Origin: Rhizobium etli 8C-3
GTDB taxonomy: Bacteria > Pseudomonadota > Alphaproteobacteria > Rhizobiales > Rhizobiaceae
Direction: 5' to 3'
Assembly (NCBI RefSeq): GCF_001908375.1
Contig: NZ_CP017241.1
Span: forward strand, 1,057,001 to 1,121,000
DNA: 64,000 nucleotides
The position numbers and the translations under genes were made by a program. Below are positions 54,261 through 62,734 of this stretch, one piece after another. The notes beneath the pieces were generated by a model. The model was given only the letters and a program-made list of their open reading frames with translations. It had not been told where the DNA came from and searched no databases. Each line of letters begins with the position of its first letter. Position 1 is the first letter of the stretch.

Positions 54261-55484
54261 TTAGCTCGCCCTCGGTCTCGCCATCCACGCATAAGCAGCA
54301 CCCGCCAACAGCAGCGCGCAGGTGGCGAGAAAAACAGCCCGCATGCCGATATGCCCGCCCACGAAGCCGCCGAGCACGGGGCCTGCGACCTGGCCGACAT
54401 ATTGCGTCGAAATGGAATAGCCTAGTATGCTGCCTGCGGCACGGTCCGGCACGCTATGTCGGATGACGGCGGCGATGCAGGGCAACAGCCCGCCGAGCGC
54501 AATGCCCATCACGAAGCGCAGCGCAATCAACTGCAACGAATTGGTGACGAACGCCTGCGGGATCAGGAGCAGCGCCGCAACAGCAAGCGCGCCTGCAATC
54601 ACTGGCCAATGCCCGATCCTGTCGGCGAGCTTGCCGAGGCGCGAGGCCGAAAGGATGCTGCCGAGTGCTGTCGCCGACATGACGATGCCGGCAGTCATCG
54701 TCACGCGTCCCTGGTCTTCGACCAGTTGCGCCACGTAGACGGCTATGATCGGTTCGATCGACATGTTGGCGAGCATCAGAAGCAGGCCGGTCGCGAGCAT
54801 CGCGACCACCGGGCCCTTGTCAGGGATCGCGCGCCAGCCGCCGCTTGTCTTCGTCGCTTGTCTGCGGGCGGGGGACTTTTCCTCCTTGATCATTAAGGCG
54901 GTCGCCAGGAAGGCGAAGAAGATGACGCCTCCCGCCGCCAGGAACGTGCCGCGGATGCCGATGATGGGCGGCAGCGCCCCACCGATCAGCGGTCCGACGA
55001 GATTGCCCGCCATGATGCCCGACGACAGCACGCCGAGGGCCCAGGCCGAGCGGTCTTTTGGCGTCTGCGTCGCGACCAGCACCATGGAGCCCGAGGCGTA
55101 GCCGCCTGCAAGTCCGACGAAGAGCCGGAGCGCCACCAGCTGCCAGACGTTCTCGGCCATGCCCATGAGCGAGATTGCGATCGTCATGCCGAAGCTGGCG
55201 CGCACCAGCATCAGCTTTCGCCCGTAGATATCACCGAGCCGGCCCCAGAGAGGCGCGACGATCGCGGCGGCAAAAAAGGTCGCGCCATAGGCGATGCCCG
55301 ACCACTGCACGATCGCGGCATGCTCGCTGACGCCGAGTTCCGCGACATAAAGCGGCAGGAAGGGGAGCAGCAGCGTCATTGCCACGATCGTGGTGAAAGA
55401 GCCGGCCAGCGAAATCACGAGGTTTCGTTTCCAGTAGGCCGACCCGGCCGCCGCTTCTGCCGCGTCGATCTGCGTCTCTGTCAT
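54261..55484 (-). CDS. MFS transporter, multidrug-efflux type
   Basis: A 407-residue MFS protein with about 12 helices (for example VISLAGSFTTIVAMTLLLPFLPLYV). The motif A loop GRLGDIYGRKLMLV and a central cytoplasmic charged loop (EEKSPARRQATKTSGG) are typical of the DHA1 group. ATG 55484 (MTETQIDAAEAAAG) was chosen; an in-frame extension to 55730 has no support. No adjacent regulator is seen. Confidence 0.83.
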   Translation of the reverse strand: MTETQIDAAEAAAGSAYWKRNLVISLAGSFTTIVAMTLLLPFLPLYVAELGVSEHAAIVQWSGIAYGATFFAAAIVAPLWGRLGDIYGRKLMLVRASFGMTIAISLMGMAENVWQLVALRLFVGLAGGYASGSMVLVATQTPKDRSAWALGVLSSGIMAGNLVGPLIGGALPPIIGIRGTFLAAGGVIFFAFLATALMIKEEKSPARRQATKTSGGWRAIPDKGPVVAMLATGLLLMLANMSIEPIIAVYVAQLVEDQGRVTMTAGIVMSATALGSILSASRLGKLADRIGHWPVIAGALAVAALLLIPQAFVTNSLQLIALRFVMGIALGGLLPCIAAVIRHSVPDRAAGSILGYSISTQYVGQVAGPVLGGFVGGHIGMRAVFLATCALLLAGAAYAWMARPRAS

Positions 55485-55831
55485 GTGGGGATCTCTGTGG
55501 GTACCGGTTTGGAAGAAGCGGGAACTTACGCCCCGCCGGCTCCGGCGCCAAGGACGAATCGAGCTTGATTCGTCGCAATTTGCATTCCCCCATTTTGATA
55601 GACTGGGGCGCTGCGCTTCAAGGATGGCAAGCTTGCTTCGGTGGAGGTCTAGTATCGGGAGGTTGTCCAGCCGCATCGCCCTGGCCGCCTGATCGGTAGC
55701 CGAGCGCGAAATGCGGACGATTTGAAGCATTGATCGAGCCGTATCTCGGCAAACAGCGATCCATGGGATCTGGGAGCTCGCGCCAGATTCGGAAATCGAC
55801 CGTCGTGAAGCTCATCATGCTTCATTCATGC

Positions 55832-56563
55832 CTAGAAAAACCGGATCGCCGACGTCGAGATGATGACGAGCGAGACGGCGATCATCAAGGGCCTCACCGG
55901 TAGGCGCTTGACGAGCATGGCGCCGAAGGGCGCGGCGATCACGCCACCAACGATGAGGCCGACAGCCGAACGCAGTTCCGACCAGCCGAGGGTCAGAACG
56001 AAGGTCAGCGAGATGGTGAGCGTCACCGCGAATTCCGTAAGGCTGGTAGAGCCGATCACTTTCTTCGGATCGTGCCCGCGGCTGACCAGCGTGCTGGTGA
56101 CGATCGGCCCCCAACCACCGCCGCCGATCGCATCGAGCATGCCGCCGCAAAGCCCGGCCGGTGGCACGATCCAGTCCTTGACATCGCGCGGCCAGCGCGG
56201 TTGGAACGCCTTGAAGAGGATGACGAGGCCGATGGCGATCAGATAGGCCGAAACGAAAGGCGCGATCGCCTTGCCGTCTACATTGGCGAGGATATAGGCT
56301 CCAACCGCCCCTCCGACCATCCCTGCAGGTGCCAGGCGCGCCACGAGTTTCCAGTCGACATTGCGGTGGTAGACATGCGATGCGCCTGAGGCTGCAGTCG
56401 TGAAGATCTCCGCCACATGTGTCATCGCGCTGGCATTGGCAACCGGCACGCCAAGCGCCAACAGGCTCGTCGTCGAAAGCACCCCGAACGCCATGCCGAG
56501 CGCGCCATCGACGATTTGCGCGCAGAAGCCGACCAGCACGAAAAAGAACAAATCGAGCGCCAT
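55832..56563 (-). CDS. TauE/SafE-family permease
   Basis: A 243-residue membrane permease of the sulfite exporter TauE/SafE family, about seven or eight helices. DLFFFVLVGFCAQIVDGALGMAFG is the first half-repeat signature, and AGLCGGMLDAIGGGGWGPIVT is the second. Both internal repeats are present. ATG 56563 was chosen for GGGGAG four bases upstream and lack of support for the upstream extension. It probably exports sulfite or a sulfonate; the substrate is unverified. Confidence 0.85.
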   Translation of the reverse strand: MALDLFFFVLVGFCAQIVDGALGMAFGVLSTTSLLALGVPVANASAMTHVAEIFTTAASGASHVYHRNVDWKLVARLAPAGMVGGAVGAYILANVDGKAIAPFVSAYLIAIGLVILFKAFQPRWPRDVKDWIVPPAGLCGGMLDAIGGGGWGPIVTSTLVSRGHDPKKVIGSTSLTEFAVTLTISLTFVLTLGWSELRSAVGLIVGGVIAAPFGAMLVKRLPVRPLMIAVSLVIISTSAIRFF

Positions 56564-57184
56564 CAAACTCCCCGACCGGCGGCTTCGCAAGGCAAAAACA
56601 AAAAGGCGAAGTAACTTTCGCAATCTCCGGCGGCTCCGAGTTTCGCTCGATAACGGCTTTGGAGCAATGGAAGAATCATGCGTGGCTGAAGCGGTCGAAC
56701 GGTTCATCCAGCGCTGGCAAAGTGAAACAACCGCAAAGACCCCTGCGTTCCAAGGGGGTGGGGGCTGGGTTATAAGGTTTTGGCAAAACCTTATAACCGT
56801 TGGCAGCAGCGAGGGGAGCTATAAGGTGGCAGACACTTATAAGGGCGGTGTGATGAGCGAAGAGGGCTTCATCAAGCACGTGCGCAGAGCCCGACTTGGA
56901 GAAGATGAAGCTGATCAACGTTCCAAATGACTTCTCCGGGAAAGCGAAACGGGAACGGCAAGAAGCTGCTCGGCATGGAGGCCCGCCGCTCTGCTGCAAT
57001 AGTTGCCGAAATGGAAGAAAAGGCCCATTCAGGCCGCAAGATGTGCAGCCGTGGCATTCGGAATCGACGTTGTGGCAATTTGCGACAATATTTTGCGCTT
57101 AACCATATCGCTTAGGCTTTCGTTCATCCTCCCGCATCAGTTTCGCCCGGGTGGCTGGGAACCAACCATTGAGGATCGGAAGCT
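56564..57184. other. 620-base gene-poor stretch
   Basis: No gene here can be supported. Weak frames exist, one of 25 codons at 56853-56930 and one of 62 at 56927-57115, without convincing ribosome sites. The main feature is the 31-base hairpin at 56768-56798, followed by two more TATAAG-type arms near 56820 and 56837. It also contains the TauE promoter. Confidence 0.5.
56768..56798. repeat. Perfect 14-bp-arm hairpin
   Basis: GGTTATAAGGTTTT (56768-56781) and its exact complement AAAACCTTATAACC (56785-56798) flank the triplet GGC. Further copies of the TATAAGG half lie at 56821-56827 and 56839-56845. It could be a terminator, a repeat unit, or a protein-binding site. There is no T-run directly after it. 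Confidence 0.7.
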
Positions 57185-57334
57185 ATGACCCATGCACTGG
57201 TGCTTTTCTCGGCCGTAACCGCGATCGTCGTATCGATATCGGCGATCGGAAGTCAGCCGGCGCCAAACAATCCGAAATGGCCGGAAATTCATCTGGCGAA
57301 GACCTCGCGCGTTCTGCCCGCGCCTGGGCATTGA
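57185..57334 (+). CDS. Small single-span membrane protein
   Basis: Forty-nine residues, MTHALVLFSAVTAIVVSISAIG followed by a polar tail (SQPAPNNPKWPEIHLAKTSRVLPAPGH). Residues 4-22 form one hydrophobic helix, so it is either a tiny membrane protein or a secreted peptide. A GAGGATCGGAAG purine-rich run precedes the ATG. No family was recognised. Confidence 0.45.
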   Translation: MTHALVLFSAVTAIVVSISAIGSQPAPNNPKWPEIHLAKTSRVLPAPGH

Positions 57335-57408
57335 TGAACGGGCAATTCATTACCGGTTCAGGACGGCAGGGCTAAATCTCGCTTCGGCTGGATTTATGGA
57401 GACTCGCA

Positions 57409-57732
57409 ATGAAGATTATCTCGCTGGCAGCAGCGCTCGTTATCGGAGGCCTTTCGGCAGTTTCCGCCGAAGCGATGCCGATGGCGCCGGCGCGTGCCGA
57501 AACCCCCGCTCCGTCTGCGATCACGAAGGTCGATTATGCCTGCGGGCCCGGATGGCGCCTGAACCGCTGGGGCGAATGCCGCCCGCGCTTCTATCGTCCG
57601 CCGCCGCCGCGCTACTGGCATCGCCCGCCGCCGCCACGCTGGGGCTGGGGCTGGGAGCGCCCGCACCATCGCCGCGACCGCGACTGGGGCCGCTACGACC
57701 GCTATGACCGCTACGAGCGCAGCAGCTTTTGA
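57409..57732 (+). CDS. Secreted GCG_CRPN-type small protein
   Basis: A 107-residue exported protein. Its signal peptide is MKIISLAAALVIGGLSAVSAEA. The segment YACGPGWRLNRWGECRP matches the GCG_CRPN motif seen in small rhizobial secreted proteins. The C-terminus is proline-, arginine- and tryptophan-rich (PPPPRYWHRPPPPRWGWGWERPHHRRDRD) and ends in YDRYDRY repeats. A terminator follows. Function unknown; perhaps an envelope protein. Confidence 0.75.
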   Translation: MKIISLAAALVIGGLSAVSAEAMPMAPARAETPAPSAITKVDYACGPGWRLNRWGECRPRFYRPPPPRYWHRPPPPRWGWGWERPHHRRDRDWGRYDRYDRYERSSF

Positions 57733-57766
57733 GCGGTGCAGCGATCGGTAAGCGCTGAGATTGAGG

Positions 57767-57798
57767 AAGCCGGGACGAATGTCGCCCCGGCTTTATTT
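57767..57798. terminator. Terminator after GCG_CRPN gene
   Basis: AAGCCGGG pairs with CCCGGCTT around an eleven-base loop, followed by TATTTT on the plus strand. It overlaps the stop codon of the convergent ClpP-like gene. Confidence 0.8.
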
Positions 57799-58596
57799 TG
57801 CTTTACCGGTCGCCACCTTCTGCGGCGTCGCCGCTAGCGCGAATTTCTTGATTTCCTCCGGCGTCAGATAGTAGAGCCGGTCGGGTGGCGTCTCCATCGC
57901 ATGCAGCCAAAGGCCGGGCTTGATGCCCATGTCGCCGAGGTGGCGAGTGACGCTGGCGGTCGTGCGTTGCGCCTCCGACATGGCGCGCTCCGGCGAAAGC
58001 TTCTCCTTCGAGCCGTTGAAGACTTGATGCACGCCGATGACGGCGCCGTCCTCGGCCTCGCGGGTCACGCCACCGGCCATGATGATCGGGCAGGAGGAGG
58101 CGCAGAGCGCGCCGCTTGCCACCCTGGTACCGATCTTCCGTTCGCGAATGAGCTTCGACATCGCCAGCGCATCCCCGACGGCGCCGCCCGGCGAATCCAA
58201 GGAAACGGTCTTCACATATTCGCCGCGCGCCGCAATCTCCTGTTCGAAGCGGGCGGCTGCGCCGAGCTCGATTGCCCCCTGCGCCAGAAGGACACCGCCC
58301 GGCTGTAGCTCGAAACGGATCGGCTGCTTGAGCTGTTCGACACTCGTCGTGATCTCGGAAGGTGGCGCCTGCGGTCCACCCTCCGTCAGCGCCGGCGGCA
58401 GCACCGGCATGGTCTGCGGCTGTGCCGGATCGAAGCCCGGCAGTTCGGCGTTGGCGGCGCTGATCTCGCGCCAATCGATGACCGCAAGCACGATCGCCGC
58501 GGCAAGCAGGGCGTGGAAGGCGTGGCGTATCAGCGTGCCGTCATCTGTGGAAAGCACGTAATCTTTCAGCCGCTGCCCTGCCGTTTGCAGCATCAT
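57793..58596 (-). CDS. Membrane-anchored ClpP-like serine protease
   Basis: A 267-residue protein with one N-terminal hydrophobic helix (about 26-42, AFHALLAAAIVLAVIDW) and a ClpP/crotonase-fold domain outside the membrane. VKTVSLDSPGGAVGDALAMSKLI is the oxyanion loop, and ALCASSCPIIMAGGV places the nucleophile Ser before CP. GVHQVFNGS provides the His. The Asp is probably in the C-terminal part. It overlaps the preceding coiled-coil gene by four bases (ATGA), so the two are cotranslated. Membrane-bound ClpP-like enzymes such as SppA and NfeD act on signal peptides or stomatins; this one is not assigned to either. Confidence 0.75.
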   Translation of the reverse strand: MMLQTAGQRLKDYVLSTDDGTLIRHAFHALLAAAIVLAVIDWREISAANAELPGFDPAQPQTMPVLPPALTEGGPQAPPSEITTSVEQLKQPIRFELQPGGVLLAQGAIELGAAARFEQEIAARGEYVKTVSLDSPGGAVGDALAMSKLIRERKIGTRVASGALCASSCPIIMAGGVTREAEDGAVIGVHQVFNGSKEKLSPERAMSEAQRTTASVTRHLGDMGIKPGLWLHAMETPPDRLYYLTPEEIKKFALAATPQKVATGKAK

Positions 58597-59894
58597 ACCG
58601 GCGGTCCCTTCCTCGGTCCCTTGCCCGAAAGATCGAAGCTCGCAATATTCGATTGGTCCGGCGGTTCCGTTTTCTCTGCCTCGGTGAGTGCGGTTTCGAG
58701 ATCGACGCCGCGCTGCTGAACGGCTCGTTGGACCTCCAGCGCCTGCAGAAGCTCTGCCGCGGTGATCCGCTCGGCAAATGGCAGGCGCTGTTCCTGGCGC
58801 CGCAGCGTCGAGTGGACGATCGACAGCATGAAGATCAGCACCGCCGGCAGGATATCGATCGAGATTGCGCCGGCCCAGCTCGGGATGAAGTCCGAAGCAT
58901 AGCGCAGCACCGCTTCGGCCGAAGAGAGGGGCACGAACCGCCGCTCGGCGACCGGTTCGCGCGAAAGGATCTGGTCGGCTGCCTGCGACAGCACCTTGGA
59001 TTGCGCCGCAACCGAGGAGCGGATCGTCTCCATAACCTGATCCTGCCGGTTGGCGAGATCGGCCTCGCGGCCGTCGGCGACTGGGGCGATGAAGCCGAGC
59101 GAAAGGTCTTCCGCCGCACGCTTCACCGAAGGGGCGATGGAGGTCTGCTCCAGCGAGGTGATGACGCCGGATAGCCCGACAACCTCGGCGGCAAACTGGT
59201 CGGCGCGCGGATCGATAGCGCCGGGGGCCGAAACCAGAGTACGCATCGTTTCCAGGTGCTTGCGGCCCTCGTCGAAGAGCGAGGTGACACGTTCGCGCGA
59301 GGCATCGATGCCGTTTTCGAGCTCCGTTAGCTGCGAGGCCATCTGCGAGAGGAGCTGCACGACGCTACCTGCGCCGGTCGTGCCCGTCAGCGCGCCGGTT
59401 TCCCGCTCCTGGTCCGCCAGCCGCTCGAAGCGCTCCTGCGTGCGCTGGATGTCCGGCAACAGGCTCTGGGCCGCAAGAGCGTTCTGATGGGCCTTGTCGA
59501 GGTCGGCGGTATAATCCTCCAGCGTCTCGGCAAGATGCTGTTCGAGTGCGGCCGATCCTGCAAGCGCAGCCGCATTCAGCCAGCTCGACATGGCGATGAT
59601 CATCGCGCAGCCGAGCGCCATGACGCCAAGCATCGCGCCGCGTCCTGCCGCACCCGTCACATGCGGATAAAAGCGCGCCATATAGGTCCAGAAGGCATAG
59701 ATCGCCACCGAGACCGCGCTGGAATAGATGAGGGCGGCGAAGAACACGGCCGTTGCCGAACCGTCGAGGATGCTGCGCACGCCTAGATAGGTGTAGACAC
59801 CCGACGCAAGCGCCAGGACGGCGAGCGCGAAACGCGTCATTGTTTCGACGGCGTCGATGCCGTCCTGCAGGCGATGGGATGCGCCGAGGGCCAT
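58593..59894 (-). CDS. Multi-span membrane protein with long coiled-coil
   Basis: A 433-residue protein. Four hydrophobic segments are visible: about 20-40, 48-68 and 86-105 at the N-terminus, and one near 345-362 (SIDILPAVLIFMLSIV). Between them lies a 200-residue charged helical region with heptad-like spacing (for example ELENGIDASRERVTSLFDEGRKHLETM). The C-terminal 50 residues are hydrophilic. No family was recognised. GGAGGAAA precedes the ATG. Its stop overlaps the ClpP-like gene start, so the two proteins probably form a membrane complex. Confidence 0.7.
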   Translation of the reverse strand: MALGASHRLQDGIDAVETMTRFALAVLALASGVYTYLGVRSILDGSATAVFFAALIYSSAVSVAIYAFWTYMARFYPHVTGAAGRGAMLGVMALGCAMIIAMSSWLNAAALAGSAALEQHLAETLEDYTADLDKAHQNALAAQSLLPDIQRTQERFERLADQERETGALTGTTGAGSVVQLLSQMASQLTELENGIDASRERVTSLFDEGRKHLETMRTLVSAPGAIDPRADQFAAEVVGLSGVITSLEQTSIAPSVKRAAEDLSLGFIAPVADGREADLANRQDQVMETIRSSVAAQSKVLSQAADQILSREPVAERRFVPLSSAEAVLRYASDFIPSWAGAISIDILPAVLIFMLSIVHSTLRRQEQRLPFAERITAAELLQALEVQRAVQQRGVDLETALTEAEKTEPPDQSNIASFDLSGKGPRKGPPV

Positions 59895-60010
59895 GGGTTT
59901 CCTCCCGCTGGTATCCTCTTAAGAAACCATTAAAATCCCGGCGAAAACAAGGCCCGCAAAAGCAGCGGATGGCTTACACCGCAGGAGGTACGCCTGAGAG
60001 GCGCCGCACC

Positions 60011-60340
60011 TTACTCTTCCGGCAGCAGGTCGAGCCTCTGCGTGTCCAGTTCGCTGCCGATTTCCGCGATTTTCGATTGCTTGTCGTAGACACAGATATG
60101 GGTGACAAACCCATTGGCGCCCTTCGGCCTGCCGGTTAACAGCGCCAGCCCATAATGCGCGCTGCCGACGGGATCGACGACCGCCCTTGCGTCCGCGATG
60201 GATGCGGCCGCCGCTTGGCGGCATTTTGCCTCCACTTCCGCGGCAAATTCGCTCCATGCCTCGTCAGAGGAGGCGAGCGCACTGCCTGCGGTCATGAAAA
60301 GGAGGATCGTCGCGGAATGGCGGATATTATTCCTCTGCAT
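60011..60340 (-). CDS. Small secreted hypothetical protein
   Basis: A 109-residue protein with a signal peptide (MQRNNIRHSATILLFMTAGSALASS). The mature part has two cysteines (AKCRQAA, HICVYDK) that could form one disulfide and a conserved-looking FVTHICVYDKQSKIAEIGSE. No family was recognised. ATG 60340 was chosen for AAGGGAA six bases upstream. It is divergent from sodB. Confidence 0.65.
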   Translation of the reverse strand: MQRNNIRHSATILLFMTAGSALASSDEAWSEFAAEVEAKCRQAAAASIADARAVVDPVGSAHYGLALLTGRPKGANGFVTHICVYDKQSKIAEIGSELDTQRLDLLPEE

Positions 60341-60551
60341 CGTAATTCCCTTGGGCGTAGTGTGTGCCGGAAGCGCGGTTATATGCCGATGATGAGCGAT
60401 TTTTGTCACCGAAGCCAGGCCTGCAGGCGAGGCAAATTTTCCTCGGAGGCGGCCGTTTTTTGATGTTTCCACCGTTGCCTCCCTACGTTTCCGCTCCTAT
60501 GTTCCGCCTCACCTGCCGATCCCGCAATCTATTGCCAAGAGGAGATCTACA

Positions 60552-61154
60552 ATGGCTTTCGAATTGCCCGCACTCCCGTACGACTACGAAGCTCTCGCAC
60601 CTTTCATGTCGAAGGAGACGCTGGAGTTCCACCACGACAAGCACCACAAGGCTTACGTCGACAACGGCAACAAACTGGCGGCTGAAGCAGGCCTGGCCGA
60701 TCTTTCGCTCGAAGAGGTCGTGAAGAAGTCCTTCGGTAGCAATGCCGGCCTCTTCAACAACGCGGCTCAGCACTACAACCACGTCCATTTCTGGAAGTGG
60801 ATGAAGAAGGGCGGCGGCGGCAACAAGCTGCCGGGCAAACTTGAAGCGGCCTTTAACTCCGATCTCGGCGGCTATGACAAGTTCAAGACTGATTTCGCCA
60901 ATGCCGGCGCCACGCAGTTCGGTTCGGGCTGGGCCTGGGTTTCCGTCAAGAACGGCAAGCTTGAAATCTCCAAGACCCCGAACGGTGAAAACCCGCTCGT
61001 GCACGGTGCCACCCCGATCCTCGGCGTCGATGTCTGGGAGCATTCCTACTACATCGACTACCGAAACGCCCGGCCGAAGTACCTTGAAGCCTTCATCGAC
61101 AGCCTGATCAACTGGGACTACGTCCTGGAGCGCTACGAAGCGGCCACCAAGTAA
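60552..61154 (+). CDS. sodB: Superoxide dismutase, Fe/Mn family (iron type)
   Basis: A 200-residue Fe/Mn superoxide dismutase. Metal ligands are His in LEFHHDKHH (about 27), His in FNNAAQHYNHVHFWKWM (about 77), and Asp and His in DVWEHSYYIDYRN. The Gln in NNAAQ is the FeSOD-type position, so an iron enzyme is favoured, though cambialistic use is possible. AAGAGGAG precedes the ATG. A clean terminator follows, so it is monocistronic. Confidence 0.93.
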   Translation: MAFELPALPYDYEALAPFMSKETLEFHHDKHHKAYVDNGNKLAAEAGLADLSLEEVVKKSFGSNAGLFNNAAQHYNHVHFWKWMKKGGGGNKLPGKLEAAFNSDLGGYDKFKTDFANAGATQFGSGWAWVSVKNGKLEISKTPNGENPLVHGATPILGVDVWEHSYYIDYRNARPKYLEAFIDSLINWDYVLERYEAATK

Positions 61155-61177
61155 CGGTTTCATAGCGTCGATTCCAG

Positions 61178-61203
61178 CACCCGGCGCCTTGAAACGCCGG
61201 GTG
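61178..61203 (+). terminator. Terminator after sodB
   Basis: CACCCGGCG pairs with CGCCGGGTG around an eight-base loop and is followed by TTCTTATTTTT. It begins 24 bases after the sodB stop. Confidence 0.9.
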
Positions 61204-61260
61204 TTCTTATTTTTGCTCACCGTCACTGGCCTGTCATGCGACGCTCCTAAGGCAACCGCC

Positions 61261-62106
61261 ATGCCTTGTTCGGACACTTTCCTTTTTCGCTTCGGCATCA
61301 TTGCCGACCCGCAATATGCAGCGATCGCTCCGAATGCCGCGATGGATCGCTACTATGCCAACAGTCTCGCAAAGCTCGCCGAAGCGATCGAGGTTTTCAA
61401 CGCCCAGGAGCTCAGCTTCGTGATGACGCTCGGCGATATCATCGACGGGATTTGGGAGAGCTTCGACGACGTCCTGCCGGTCTACGAAAAGCTCCGCCAC
61501 GAGAACCTTTTCCTTCTCGGCAATCACGATTTCGCGGTCCCGGCGGAGCATCTTGCCGCTGTTTCCACACGCCTTGGCCTGCCCTCGCCCTATTACGCCT
61601 TCTCGCACCGTGGCTGGCGTTTCGTCGTTTTGGACGGCAACGAAGTCAGCACCTGCGCGCCGCCGGCAGACCATCCATACCGCCAAATGGCGGCCGAGCG
61701 TCTGGCGGCGCTGACGGCACGGGGTGCGGTAAACGCCCATCCCTGGAACGCATCACTGAGCGACGAGCAATTCGCATGGCTTGCTGCCCAACTCGATGCT
61801 GCAGAAGCCGTCCGCGAGCGCGTGATCGTGATGAACCACTATCCCGTCTACCCGCCGAACGAGCACGACATGTGGGACCGGGAACGCATCATCGATCTGC
61901 TCTGCGGCCATGACAACGCCGTTGCCTATTTCTGCGGCCATAACCACGCGGGCAACTACGGCAAGACCGGCGGCTGCCACTTTGTCAATTTCAAGGGAAT
62001 GGTCGAAACCGAAACGGAAAACGCCTTCGCCATCGTCGAGGTTTGCGAAGGACGCCTCGAAATCCGCGGTTTCGGCCGCGAAGAAAGCCTCTCGCTTGCC
62101 TTGTAG
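61261..62106 (+). CDS. Metallophosphoesterase, ADPRibase-Mn-like
   Basis: A 281-residue calcineurin-like phosphoesterase resembling the manganese-dependent ADP-ribose/CDP-alcohol diphosphatase group. Metal motifs are IIADPQYA (D-x-Q), TLGDIIDG (GD), LGNHDFAVP (GNHD), VMNHYPVYP and FCGHNHAGN. ATG 61261 was chosen for AAGG eight bases upstream; a TTG at 61189 falls inside the sodB terminator. It is independent of sodB because of that terminator. The physiological substrate is unknown. Confidence 0.8.
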   Translation: MPCSDTFLFRFGIIADPQYAAIAPNAAMDRYYANSLAKLAEAIEVFNAQELSFVMTLGDIIDGIWESFDDVLPVYEKLRHENLFLLGNHDFAVPAEHLAAVSTRLGLPSPYYAFSHRGWRFVVLDGNEVSTCAPPADHPYRQMAAERLAALTARGAVNAHPWNASLSDEQFAWLAAQLDAAEAVRERVIVMNHYPVYPPNEHDMWDRERIIDLLCGHDNAVAYFCGHNHAGNYGKTGGCHFVNFKGMVETETENAFAIVEVCEGRLEIRGFGREESLSLAL

Positions 62107-62184
62107 AGCCGCGCCGTTATCCGCCGGATGGAACCGATGCCACTCCTGAAAAGTTAGGATAAGACCCTTCAGGAGGCCAAACCG

Positions 62185-62676
62185 ATGTTCCAGGCTCTTG
62201 AAATACTGACTGTTCTCGTCGTCGCCGTCGCGATGGCACTGGCCCTTGCCCATGCGCTCGAGCTGCCGGGCAAGATGCGGCTGTCGAAGGAGCAGTATCT
62301 TGCCGTGCAGCCCATTTACTATCCCGGCTTTACCTTCGGCGGCATCGCCGAGCCGCTCGGCCTGATCATGACCCTGGCATTGATCGTACTGACCCCGCCT
62401 TTCAGCGGCACCTACTGGCTGACCGCCGGCGCATTCGTGTCGCTGCTCGCCATGCACGCGATCTATTGGATGGTGACGCATCCGGTAAACAATTATTGGC
62501 TCAAGGAACAACAGCCGGAAGGAGCCGGGAAACGCTTTTTCAGCTTCAGGTCCCATCGTGACGCCAATGAGCCGGACTGGACCGTCCTGCGCGACCGGTG
62601 GGAGCGCTCGCATCTTCTGCGGGCCATCTTCGGCCTGGTCAGCCTGATCTTGCTCGTCGCCGCCGTCGCCGCCTGA
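62185..62676 (+). CDS. Membrane protein, DUF1772-like
   Basis: A 163-residue membrane protein with about four hydrophobic segments (LEILTVLVVAVAMALALAHAL, IMTLALIVLTPPF, WLTAGAFVSLLAMHAIYWM, LLRAIFGLVSLILLVAAVA). The family assignment is tentative. GGAGG precedes the ATG. It converges with the WYL regulator; a hairpin lies at the junction. Confidence 0.65.
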   Translation: MFQALEILTVLVVAVAMALALAHALELPGKMRLSKEQYLAVQPIYYPGFTFGGIAEPLGLIMTLALIVLTPPFSGTYWLTAGAFVSLLAMHAIYWMVTHPVNNYWLKEQQPEGAGKRFFSFRSHRDANEPDWTVLRDRWERSHLLRAIFGLVSLILLVAAVAA

Positions 62677-62689
62677 CAAATCTGGGCAG

Positions 62690-62734
62690 CGCCTGGTCAC
62701 GTCTCAGCGTTAGGATGAGACGCCAGGCGGTCTT
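62690..62734 (+). terminator. Hairpin at the junction with the WYL regulator
   Basis: CGCCTGG plus CGTCTCA, with three bulged bases, pairs with TGAGACG plus CCAGGCG and is followed by GTCTTT. It overlaps the last codons of the convergent regulator. It probably terminates the DUF1772-like gene. Confidence 0.55.

Noticed and set aside
56927..57115. 62-codon frame (MTSPGKRNGNGKKLLGMEARR...)
   Set aside because: No ribosome site and no recognised family; Lys/Arg-rich product typical of chance frames.
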